DNA of 64,000 bases from Mesorhabditis belari (taxonomy: Eukaryota; Nematoda; Chromadorea; Rhabditida; Rhabditidae), in NCBI GenBank assembly GCA_958450365.1, contig CAUEEP010000934.1, positions 298,001 to 362,000 of the forward strand, read 5' to 3'. Shown here one piece after another: positions 46,601-56,500 of this stretch. Below the pieces are notes generated by a model. The model did no database searches and was not told the DNA's origin. It was given only the letters and a program-made list of their open reading frames with translations. Each line of letters begins with the position of its first letter. Within the stretch, counting starts at the first letter, position 1. Made by a program: the position numbers and the translations under genes.

Positions 46601-49600
46601 ATAGTTGAAATTCAGCGCTATTTTTTGATATCAAAAGACGGAGCATCACGTAGTCTAACTTTAAATGCATTTTTCTCGTCATCAGTTTATAATGACGGCC
46701 GGAGCATCGCGTAGTCTAGCTTTGAACGCGTTTTTCTCGACACTGGTTTATGCTACAATGCTCGTTTAGATATCAAAAAATAGCCCTGAATTTCAGCTAT
46801 TTTTTGATACCAAAGACGTATTTTTTGGAAGTACGGGCGGAAAGTACGGGCGCTTTGAAAAAAATGAAATACTCAAAAAATTTTTGCGACTACGTGATTT
46901 GTACGAGGCGGGTGGGGTACTATTACAGTATTTACGGTAAGTATAATATTTAATTATCTAGATCTAGATCTAGATAATGAAAGTTTATTTAAACTTAAAT
47001 GCAAATTTTAGATTCGACTTCTTTGCCAAAAATTAGCACCTCTTTCCGAGCCAGTTACGATATTCGACCAAAAACAGAAAAGTAACAAAAAAACTAAATC
47101 TATAACTAAAAAAATAACTATTTTTAGCCATACGCCTTACAAATCGAAGGATATGGTATGAAATTTGAATTTTGAATTTTAGAATTCAAATTTTTACATT
47201 AGAAAATCGATGATACTGAGCTGGAGAGCCGCTTCGAGCAACTTTACAATAAATACGTGCGAGATTCGGATACAAGTGATAATGAATCCGTCAAAAGCTG
47301 TGAGTTTACAATTTATGAAGTTGACGAGACGGTAGAAATAGCGCAAAATAGGAATCCTGACGCAGTTTGTTTCTATTTTCTTCTATAGCATCGATACAGT
47401 ACCTAAAAGATCTAACGGAGTTTGCTGTGATCTAGAACTTAAATTATTGATCAATAAATCCCTGATCAAATGAAAACGAGGATTATGATAGTTATTTAAA
47501 ATAGATTTGAAAGAATTGACAGGAATACTTTTCTACTATTTTATGAGAGTTAACTCAAGTGCAAAGTCCGTTCCAATGCTTGAATACAAGATCTGTAGTC
47601 TCTGAATTACCGTAATGAAGTTAACTCCCTCTGGAGAAATGGAGATCAAGTGTCAAGTGCCTTGTGGTGTAATGGTTATCACAATTGCCCGCTAAGCGAA
47701 AGGTCGCGGGCTCGAGTTCTGGCGACGGTTTTTGATCTGCCCAAGTGCTAACTAGATAGTTGGACAGTCTGGGCTGGGAATACAAAATGGTGCAGAGATT
47801 GGCCGGGGATTTGAACCCGCCACCTCTCGCTTACCGGGTGAACACTTTGCCAATGAGCTAAACCGACATGGATCCCATTGCCGACAGGATAGGGCTTTAT
47901 GCCTGACTACCCTCCTCTTCGTATAAGGCAGAAAGCTCTATCCTGGTCTTAAGGCCCTATCCTGGCCCTAAGACATAAAGCTCTACCCTGGCCTTAAGGC
48001 AGAAAGCCCTACTCTGGCCTTAAGGCAGAAAGCTCTATCCTGGTCTTAAGGCATAAGGCCCTACCTACCCTACTACCCTCTTCTTCATGTAGACCCTACC
48101 TGTCGGCAATGGGATAAGGGTCGATCTAGCTCATTGGTAGAGCTCATTGGTAGAGCGTTCGTCCGATAAGCACAGGTCGCGGGTTCGAATTTCGGCGCCG
48201 ACCCAGCTCCAATAGTAAAAGCGTCGAATGTTTTGTCTTCCCAGCCCAAACCCGAAAAAGAATGTCATAAAAACCGAGAGATGAGAGACTAAAGGGGATA
48301 ACTTTCAAGAGAGATTTGAAAATTGGACTAATCTCTGGCAATAAGCCTTTGTTCACAGTTCGATCCGAACGAGGACTCGAGAGAAAACCGACGAGAGTCG
48401 AGAGAGTTGAGAGAGTTGAGAGAAAAATTGAACCCGATGACGATCTGGCCACACCGACACCACAAAGAAGAATTGGTAAGGAGAGAAATGTCGTCTAATG
48501 TAATAAAAGCTCATCAAAAGTTTAATAAAGTCAATTAGCATTTGAAAGTGGCAATTATCTGATGGGAAATAGCTTTATTCCAGTAGCTTTATAGCTTTAT
48601 AGACAATAGCTTTATTCCAGTGCCGATTCCCGACCAAAATACTCCATCGCGTCCGATCACTAAACTCACAATCACCCCCGGGAAATCAGCAACAGTTGCA
48701 GCTTCTGAAAAATCGGTACTATCTTGCACAGAGTACTCGATGTACTTTGTGCTCAAAATGCACCCCTTCTGGCGCAATGAATTCTTCATTTTCTTGCAAC
48801 TGTTTCTGTAAGAAAAGTGCAGAATTCAATGCAGTAGAGAGGGTGTGTTTAGCTTAGCTCAAAGTTAGCTTAAAGTTAGCTCAAAGTTAGCTCAAAGTTA
48901 GCTCAAAGTACAAAGTTACCGTATCCCTTTCATTTCAGGATCCATCCGACCGAGCCGGCTCAACCACTCCCACGCAAGAGTTCTTCAATAAAGAACTAAC
49001 TGAAATGGGGACAAAGACTCGAAAGATTTATATAAAATCGAGAAATAGTGAATCGCCGATAAAAGCCGTACAAGCAAGTCAAGCAAGTACGGAGGAGAAT
49101 GGAAAAATCGGGAAAACGACGATGAAAACGTTCATCAAACGATCGGAGTCACCGAAATTCGATGCTGGGAAAATCGATGGAATTTGCATAAAAGAAACTG
49201 GTGGAGTACGGATTTCAATACAAAAACGGGCACCGAGTCCACAAAAAGAGACTACTGTCGCTAAAAAGGAGGCTACAGTAACCCTGGACCCAATCGATAA
49301 AGAAGCTACAGTAACCCTGGACCTAATCGATAAAGGAGCTACAGTACCCTTTAGTCAATCTGGAGATACCTCTACCGTAAATCAAACTCAGAAAAGCAAA
49401 CCATCTGATAGCTACAGTATCCACAAAGAAGCTACAGTACCCTTAGAGCCACAGTACCCTCAGACTACCGTATCTCAGAGAGACGGTACATTACCCCTGA
49501 ATTCTAATACCGTACTCTCAAGCCAGACTACCGTATCCCAAAGAAACGCTAGCCAGACTATCCTGGCTACTAAAGAAGGTACTACGGAAGCTACAGTACC

Positions 49601-49907
49601 CTTAGACAAGACTCAGACTACCGTATCTCAAAGAGACGCTACAGTACCTCTGAATTCTAAAACCGTACTCTCAAGCCAGACTACCGTATCCCAGAGAGAC
49701 GCTAGCCAGACTACCGTAGCCACTAAAGAAGCTACAGTACCCTTAATGTCACCTATTCTAACCCACAATCATACAGTACCCTCAAGCCAGGCTACTTTAA
49801 CTCAAAAGGAGGCTACATTATCCCAAAAAAGCAAGGACACCCCGTTGGGAACGCTTGGAAAAATCACTCTACGAAAACGAGAACCAAACAAAGGGGAAGA
49901 GGTTTAA
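43676..49907 (+). CDS. Long unrecognised gene, 5' half (Ser/Arg-rich, then Thr/Val repeat exon)
   Basis: Start MSSLYRYRSSSTARGTATTD, 9 nt after a TTTGCAG acceptor. Exons: 43676-43765, 44025-44122, 44188-44268, 44365-44468, 45227-45296, 45340-45380, 45744-45792, 45833-45886, 45930-45989, 46425-46471, 47012-47081, 47128-47155, 47203-47299, 48359-48475, 48621-48715 and 48939 to about 49904. All joins are phase-compatible; the 45744 acceptor is the weakest call. Exons up to 46471 are Ser/Arg/Tyr-rich and share a motif, (S/T)SPxRDY. A short acidic, coiled-coil-like patch follows (DDTELESRFEQLYNKYVRD), then the large exon. No enzyme domain is visible. It looks like a disordered scaffold or cytoskeletal protein. 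It ends either at the TAA (49905-49907) or, more likely, at the donor GAG|GTTTAA, to continue at 53085 or 53570. Confidence 0.75.
44820..45035. repeat. GCCTAA/GCCTGG-rich tract, degenerate telomere-like
   Basis: Runs such as GCCTAGGCCTAAGCCTGAGT and CTAAGCCTAAGCCTAG within an intron. The hexamer GCCTAA is the inverse of the nematode telomere repeat TTAGGC. Confidence 0.55.
45594..45620. repeat. Interstitial telomere-like repeat (GCCTAA)4
   Basis: Four adjacent hexamers in CCTAAGCCTAAGCCTAAGCC, inverse of TTAGGC, inside an intron of the long gene. Confidence 0.75.
46022..46165. repeat. 11-bp repeat GCTTTACTATA / GCTTTACTGTA
   Basis: About 13 copies in an intron. Confidence 0.9.
47640..47735 (+). 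repeat. tRNA-derived sequence (SINE-like), copy B
   Basis: A box TGGTGTAATGG is identical to the copy at 13616. The B box is degraded (GGCTCGAGTTC). Upstream it shares TTAACTCCCTCTGGAG with 13590. It lies in an intron of the long gene. Confidence 0.6.
47797..47876 (-). repeat. tRNA-like sequence, minus strand
   Basis: Read leftward: TCGGTTTAGCTCATTGGCAA, CACCCGGTAAGCGAGAGGT, and the B box GGTTCAAATCC. Five acceptor pairs form (GTCGG/CCGGC). It lies in the same intron as two other tRNA-like sequences. Confidence 0.55.
47925..48065. repeat. 29-bp tandem repeat
   Basis: About five units of CTGGCCTTAAGGCAGAAAGC with CTCTATC, located between two tRNA-like sequences. The phrase TGCCGACAGGATAGGGC (47880) has an inverse at 48090 (CCTACCTGTCGGCAATGGGA), so the block 47870-48115 is bounded by an inverted repeat. 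Confidence 0.8.
48118..48205 (+). repeat. tRNA-like sequence with duplicated D arm
   Basis: Acceptor ends GGGTCG and CGACCC pair fully. The B box is GGTTCGAATTT. The 13-bp D-arm segment AGCTCATTGGTAG occurs twice in a row, which no functional tRNA has. Probably a tRNA pseudogene or SINE head. Confidence 0.65.
48742..48860. repeat. Dispersed hairpin repeat, copy 5
   Basis: GTACTTTGTGCTC outer arm. CTGGCGCAATGAATTCTTCA pairs with GCAGAATTCAATGCAGTAGA. It lies in an intron. Confidence 0.75.
49250..49860 (+). repeat. Repetitive coding segment within the large exon
   Basis: The protein repeats (K/D)EATVPL, TTVSQRDA and VLSSQTTVSQR about eight times. At DNA level it repeats GCTACAGTACCC and ACTACCGTATC(C/T)CA. 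Both are variants of the CTACAGTA/TACGGTAG motifs found throughout non-coding parts of this window. The frame stays open over the whole block. Confidence 0.85.
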
Positions 49908-50039
49908 AATTTGAATTTATTCTTGAGAAAATTGAAATTTAGAAAGCTCAATCTACAAATTTGAAAGAAGAAAACAACAAGATTGAAATGAAAAAAGCGA
50001 CAACGTGAGTAAAGAAAGAAAAAAAATAGATAAAAACTC

Positions 50040-50128
50040 ATGGGAGACGCTAGCCAGACTATCCTGGCTACTAAAGAAGGTACTAAGGAAGCTACAGTAC
50101 CCTTAGACAAGACTCAGACTAGGTTTTT
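50040..50128 (+). repeat. Duplicated piece of the repetitive exon in the following intron
   Basis: GACGCTAGCCAGACTATCCT through GACAAGACTCAGACTA nearly matches 49540-49618, with about two differences. Confidence 0.85.
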
Positions 50129-50228
50129 AAACCAAATCATGTAGACAAAAAGAAATTAGATAATACTACATAAGGCTACAGTCGAACTTCGCTAGAACAA
50201 TATCGAAGGGACGCTAGAACGATATCTA

Positions 50229-51491
50229 TTAGGTTGGCAACTTAATAATGACGCGTTTATGTAACAAATCATTTATTTCAAAAAAACACAAAAGAAGAGC
50301 TTTCAATTCGAAAGGTTTTCTCCATTAGTATCTATGACTTCTTCCCATCTTCTGCGCAAATCCCGGATCCCATCCTCGAAGAACTTGGGAGTTTTTGAGT
50401 CGAAATAGTCATTCACTGCTTTTATGACCTGAGCATGATCATCGAACTTTTCTCCCTCCAAAAAGTGCTTCAGCGACCGAAACAAAAAGTAATCTGAAGG
50501 AGCCAAGTCGGGAGAGTAAAGTGCGTGGAGCAGTACTTTCCAGCCAAGTTCCTCGATTTTCTTATAAGTGATCTTTGCAGTGTAAGGTTTTGCGTTGTCG
50601 CGTAAAAATCTGACTCTCTCCGATTTGAGCCCCAATTTCTTCAAAGACTCGTTAACTCTCATTAATTGCTTCGAATAAAGATCAGCATCGACGGTTTGGC
50701 CAGGTTTCAGCACTTCATAATGCAACAATCCCTTGAAGTTCCACCAGCAACAGAGCATTATCTTTTTCCCATGGATATCCGGTTTGGGAGTGGTTCGCGG
50801 GGTCTGCCCAGTAGATAGCCATTGATTTTTGCGTTTAACGTTCTCGTAGTTGATCCGCGTTTCGTCAGAAGTCAAAACCCTGTGAAAAAAAGTCGTTTGA
50901 TTTACATTTTTGTAGCAAAATTGAGGCGACATTGACACGGGCACGGGCCATTTTGTTGCTTTGGGTCAGTTCGTGAGGAACCCATTTTCCAACACGATTC
51001 TTTTTCCCAAGTTTGTGTAAATAGTTTTCGATTGTCGTATGGAATACTTCAAATATTTCTGCCAACTCACGAATGGTGAGTGTTGAGCAATCTTCAATTA
51101 AGGCGAGCAAGTCATCGTCGACCATTTCTGGAGGATGTCCTTGGTGTGGCTCGTCTACGAGGCTTTCATCGCCGCCTTGGAATCTTTGAAGCCATCGTTG
51201 CCATTGCCGAATGTGTATACTTTCCTCTCCAAAAACAGTGATGATCGTGCGATGAGATTCAGCTGGTGATTTTCCTTGTTTAAAATCGTAGAACAATACA
51301 GCTCGAATACCGGAATTTTTTGTCCTCCATTTTTTGCCAAAAAGCGAATGATGAAATTCGGAGCACTAAATGTTATTTATGCAGACATCTTTTACTTTGT
51401 ATATATGCAAAAAAAAGAGGGAAGAAACGGCGCTTGAAATTACAAAAAACATGTTAAGTAGTGACGCGTCATTATTAAGTTGCCAACCTAA
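50229..51491 (-). mobile_element. mariner transposon, 1263 bp, TA-flanked
   Basis: The left end TTAGGTTGGCAACTTAATAA is the exact inverse of the right end TTATTAAGTTGCCAACCTAA. TA lies at 50227-50228 and 51492-51493. The ends, size and transposase fit mariner. It sits in an intron of the long gene, opposite in orientation. Confidence 0.95.
50303..51345 (-). pseudogene. mariner transposase, one frameshift
   Basis: Cut-and-paste DD34D transposase. The N-terminal frame (51345-50865) has the HTH region with IHIRQWQRWLQRF and STLTIRELAEIF. The C-terminal frame (to 50303) has VLTSDETRINYENVKRKNQW (first Asp), RVRFLRDNAKPY (second Asp) and YSPDLAPSDYFLF, whose last Asp lies 35 residues after the second, as in mariner. 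The two frames meet in a run of seven T on the minus strand near 50885. A one-base length difference there is the only break I see, so inactivation looks recent. WVPHELTQ, just before the break, is the family motif WVPHxL. Confidence 0.92.
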
Positions 51492-51699
51492 TATATAACG
51501 ATTCTAAAATGCGCCTCAAATTTTCTGCGTAGCTGCCCTTTGCGGGCAACGATTGTACCTAATTGGGCAGCAAACCAGCAGCGGCATTAAGAACACCTTT
51601 TAGAATTTCAAAAGCTTGATTTAGAAACCCGTTATAGAGAATTTCGACTGTATGTAGACAAAAATAAACTAACGATCATCAAACGGTCGGAGTCATTCT

Positions 51700-51911
51700 G
51701 TACTCTCTCTAATAGTAGTGGACCCCGCCGAGCCGAGTTGATGACTATTTTACGGTTTCAAAGCTCTAGAAGCTCAGCACTCTAATCCCCCACAGGATCT
51801 CATCGTCAGCTACATTTTCCGACCCCACATCGATAGGTTCTGATAAGCGGTTCTCGAGATTTCGAGGAATTTAGGCGACGCTCAGGGTGCACTACTATTA
51901 GAGAGAATATG
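51700..51911. mobile_element. TIR MITE (CTCTCTAATAGTAGTG), copy 1
   Basis: Ends CTCTCTAATAGTAGTGGACC and GTGCACTACTATTAGAGAG are inverse. The interior (TTTTCCGACCCCACATCGAT, TTAGGCGACGCTC) is shared with copy 2 at 52459. Confidence 0.85.
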
Positions 51912-51924
51912 GTATTTGAGATGA

Positions 51925-52370
51925 TAGGGCTGGTGGCGGCGCTGGTGGCGGCGGCTGGTGGCGGCAGCTGGTGGCGGCGCTGGTGGCGGCAGCTGGTGGC
52001 GGCGCTGGTGCGGGTGGCGGCAGCTGGTGGCGGCAGCTGGTGGCAGCGGTGGGCGCTGGTGCGGCGGCGGTGCGGCGCTGGTGGCGGCGTGGTGCGGCAG
52101 CTGGTAGCGGCAGCTTGGCGGCAGCTGGTAGCGGCAGCTGGTAGCGGCAGCTGGTAGCGGCAGCTGGTAGCGGCAGCTGGTAGCGGCAGCTGGTAGCGGC
52201 AGCTGGTAGCGGCAGCTGGTAGCGGCAGCTGGTAGCGGCAGCTGGTAGCGGCAGCTGGTAGCGGCAGCTGGTAGCGGCAGCTGGTAGCGGCAGCTGGTAG
52301 CGGCAGCTGGTAGCGGCAGCTGGTAGCGGCAGCTGGTAGCGGCAGCTGGTAGCGGCAGCTTGGTAGCGGC
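51925..52370. repeat. GC-rich 13-bp minisatellite CTGGTAGCGGCAG
   Basis: About 19 near-perfect CTGGTAGCGGCAG units, preceded by older CTGGTGGCGGCAG variants. It is strikingly GC-rich for this window and lies exactly between two copies of one MITE. Confidence 0.95.
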
Positions 52371-52458
52371 AGTACTTGTTGTGGGATACCGTACTTGCGT
52401 CTAGACGTTGGGTACTGTACGTAAAACTTTCTTTAGTTTTGTACTGAGTCTTGTAGCA

Positions 52459-52680
52459 TACCGGATTCTCTCTAATAGTAGTGCACCCAAGCGAGGCCGA
52501 GTTGGTCACTATTTACGGCTTCCAAAGTTTTCCCAGAAGCTTAACACTCTAATCATCGTCAAGCTCTCATCGTCAGCTAGATTTTCCGACCCCACATCGA
52601 TAGGTTCCCATAAGCGGCTCTCGAGATTTCGAGAAATTTAGGCGACGCTCTGGGTGCACTACTATTAGAGAGAATACGGT
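52459..52680. mobile_element. TIR MITE (CTCTCTAATAGTAGTG), copy 2
   Basis: Same orientation as copy 1. Ends ATTCTCTCTAATAGTAGTGC and GCACTACTATTAGAGAGAAT are perfect inverses. Confidence 0.88.
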
Positions 52681-53224
52681 GTGTAATACTATATAGACAA
52701 AAATTTAGACCCCCGAAAATCGTTGTTTCGTCTCTGGATGAAGGAAAGAAAGGTGGGGACTTTACAAACAACAATATTTTGATTTGTTTCCTAGATTGTA
52801 TCCAGAGTTAGCGAGTAACTCTAGAGTAATCTAAACCGAATTCTTAAATCTTCAGATTTGCTTCAAAGTTTAAATTTGCATAAAAATGAGCTAAATGATG
52901 AGCTAAATTTGCATAAAAATGTGCTAATCTTTTTTATTTGAAAGCAAACCACACGTTGATCGGCTAATTATTCATTTATAAACGAAAATTTCAAAAAGGC
53001 AGACAAGACAAGACTTTCCGGCCAAACCAATATATTTGTTTTCTATTTCACGAATCAAATCCTTGATCTCAAATTATCTCAAAGTCCCACACGAGGGTTC
53101 CCCCAGGTCGATGATTCCCCCAGCGAATCTCATGCTCACCCTTCCCTTTCCCCCTCACTCCTTCTGTTACACTCAAGCTCCTTTTTTTTACCCCTTTCCC
53201 CTTCTTTTCATGATATTCAGTGGA

Positions 53225-53425
53225 CTTTTTTCTTTTATTTTCTCTTATCTTTTTCTTTCTTTTTCTTCCTTTTTCTTCCTTTTCTTCATTTTTCCTTTCT
53301 TTTTCTTCCTTTTTCTTTCTTTTCTTCCTTTTCTTCTTCTTCCTTTTCTTCCTTTTCTTCCTTTTCTTCCTTTTCTTCCTTTTCTTCTTTTTCTTCCTCT
53401 TCTTCCTCTTCTTCTTTTCCCTTTA
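53225..53425. repeat. Polypyrimidine tract (TTTTCTTCC)n
   Basis: About 200 bp with almost only T and C on the plus strand. Capable in principle of triplex (H-DNA). It lies just upstream of an exon acceptor. Confidence 0.9.
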
Positions 53426-53569
53426 TCCTCTCAGTTTTATTGTGGTAGATAGATCTGTCCAACCGCCTCAAACACCTTTTCCCTGTTTTCGAATATTTTG
53501 TTAACAGAAATATCTAGCTTGATTTGAACTTTTGACATTTTTTTTCAAAATCTATCTATTCTATTTCAG

Positions 53570-56500
53570 GCTCAACGAAATCATCTGGGGAAAGCAAGGG
53601 ATTCTCGTTGAGTGAGTTTTAAACAACTAAAAGTCTTATATGCAATTTAAAAATCAAATCTAATATCCTATCAATAATTCTTGATGATATTAGCTTGAAT
53701 TTCATGAAAGACTTTGAAAAAATGGAGCTGAGGCTTGAATTTGGAAAATGTAGCGAAATTTAGCTTCTTGATTGTTTCGTTTTTCATCTATTTTCGAAAA
53801 CTATCGAAATCTGACCGCCAGTTTTCATTTGATTAGCTCAATTTTGATTATAATGCTCATTTTGATTCAATTTTGATTATAAGGCTTATTTTGATCCAAT
53901 TTTCATCCAATTTTCATCAAAATGATACAAAAATTGAGGTTTATCGAAGAAAAACTGCGGATTACGGTAGTTTTTTTTGAGTGACTTTTAGAAATGGTTT
54001 AGCCGAGAGATTACTGTACTTTGATATGCTATAATAAGACAAGGAAATGAAGCTAGCACAAGTTTATTGTATTTCTAAGCTGACAACAAATCTTTATTCA
54101 CAGTTTGAATGAGGGAAAATCGAGAGAAAATCGAGAGAAAATCAAAAATTTGAATTTTAGCTTTCTTTCTTTCTTTATTTAGCTATTTAGCTCTTTCTAT
54201 TTAGCTTTCAGACACAGTTTAAATCTACAAAAAGCCCGTTCTTTTTCATGCTTATTGATCGAGTAACTTGATCTCTTTCTTTTTTGAAAGGAAAAGTTCA
54301 TGATCCTTGAGAAGAGCTGTTCAAAAAGTCTCAAAAACCTCAAGTCAAGGCCTCAAGCCAAGGCCTAAGCCTCAAAAAACCTCAAGTTAAGGCCTCAAGT
54401 CAAGGCCTAAGCCTCAAAAACCTCAAGTCATTCATTTTGTGAACCAAAAAATCAAAAAAAGAACATTATTCATAATGTCCAGAGTCCAGAAACGATAGAA
54501 TTGAAGAAAAATTTAATTCATTAATCTTTGAGTAAACTTTTCTATCTCTTTTTTCTTTAGGAAAACGAATTGGACGCACTTTGGAGAATTTGAAAGATTC
54601 GATTTTGCAGAAGAAAATCAGTGACACAATGGAGAGCTCGATTACGATTTCTGATGAAGAGGTCAGATTTCTGATCAAGATTTTGAACGTACTTTGTTCA
54701 TTTTGAGCGTACTTTATTCTTAAAAACCCTCATTTCCTAGCATACTTTTTCTTAGTGTTCTTATAATTCTTATGATTCTTCTTGATGTTCTGATGAATGC
54801 TCACTTGCAAATGTACCCTTTCTGCAGCACTGAATTAACTGAATTCCACATTTTTCTCCGAGAAACGATTAAGTTAGGTAAAAATCGATTCTGTTTATTC
54901 ATTATTCATTGATTCATATTGATTTAAAATGAAGAATTCATTGCGCTAGACGGGCTGCCTTTATGAAAGCATAAAGTACATCAGTTATTCAAAAAAGAAA
55001 ACCTTTTCTTTTCCTTTTCTCATTTTAGCTTCAAGTCTTTCTCTCATTTCTCTCAACTTCAAGTCTTTCATTCTAGGATCAACCCAGCACTTCAGCCGAC
55101 TACGTAAGCTGTATAAAAGATGTGAATACTATAGTGAGTTTTGAAACTTAAAACTATATAAATTTTAAAAATGATTTAATAGAATTTAAAGATAGAATAA
55201 AATAGCATATCTACTATATAAAGCTGTGCGTGATAGAGCTGTGTTTGTCTGTTTGTCCGTGCTCTTTAGCTCCCAGTAGTCTCCCAGTAGTAGCTCCTAG
55301 TAGTCTCCCAGTAGTTTCCCAGTAGTAGTTCCCAATAGTCTCCCAGTAGTAGCTCCCAAGAGTCTCCCAGTAGTAGCTTCCAATAGTCTCCTAGTAGTCT
55401 CCCAGTAGTAGCTTCCAATAGTCTCCTAGTAGTAGCTCCTAGTAGTCTCCCAGTAGTAGCTTCCAATAGTCTCCTAGTAGTAGCTCCTAGTAGTCTCCCA
55501 GTAGTAGCTTCCAATAGTCTCCTAGTAGTAGCTCCTAGTAGTCTCCCAGTAGTAACTCCCAATAGTCTCCCAGTAGACCATTTTAAATAATTTATTATTA
55601 CTTTACCTTAGAATTCCATCTAGTTGTGCAATATGTTTTAAAATTTTAAAAAACCAAAAGTGTCGACGCTGGTGGGAGTCGAACCCGGGTCCTCTGGGCT
55701 AGAGACAAGATCGCTCGCACTGCGCCGTCCACTGTGAGCTAGAGACAAGTGCCCTCTCACTACCCCGGAAGGGGATGGCAGAGTGGTTAACGCACGCGTT
55801 TCTCAAACGAACGGAAGAGAGAGGGTCGTGGGTTCGGCTCCGCGTCAATTCTTTTGCTTTTTGTTTCATTTTTTTTTGCTGAAAAGCAACAAAGCAGCAA
55901 AGCTTCTGTTGATAGAATAAAAATTAGCATATAAAACTTATCTAGCTAGAAGCTAGAAGCTAGAAAGATCATGCTAAAAGCTAGAAGAATCATAAAAAAA
56001 ATGACAGGATGATGAAAACGATGATCTCTACACGGTGGCCACAATCTCAATGAACGGGAAACAGAATACGGTAATTTCAAATCAAAAATTCATTTGCTAC
56101 AGTTATAGTTAGATTTTATCGTACTACTTTAATACTTACTTTGAACAGGCTGCGCATACACAGGCTGCGCACACACAGGCTGCGCACACACAGGCTGCGC
56201 ACACACAGGCTGCCACACACAGGCTCGCACACACAGGCTGCGCACACACAGGCTGCGCACACACAGGCTGCGCACACACAGGCTGCGCACACACAGGCTG
56301 CGCACACACAGGCTGCGCACACACAGGCTGCGCACACACAGGGTGCGCACACACAGGGTGCGCACACACAGGGTGCGCACACACAGGGTGCGCACACACA
56401 GGGTGCGCACACACAGGGTCGCACACACAGGGTGCACACACAGGGTGCGCACACACAGGGTGCGCACACACAGGGTGCCCCAAAATGACCCGAGCTCGCT

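Noticed and set aside
53036..53504. Hydrophobic Phe/Leu-rich frames
   Set aside because: Translations of a polypyrimidine tract. No membrane protein is supported.
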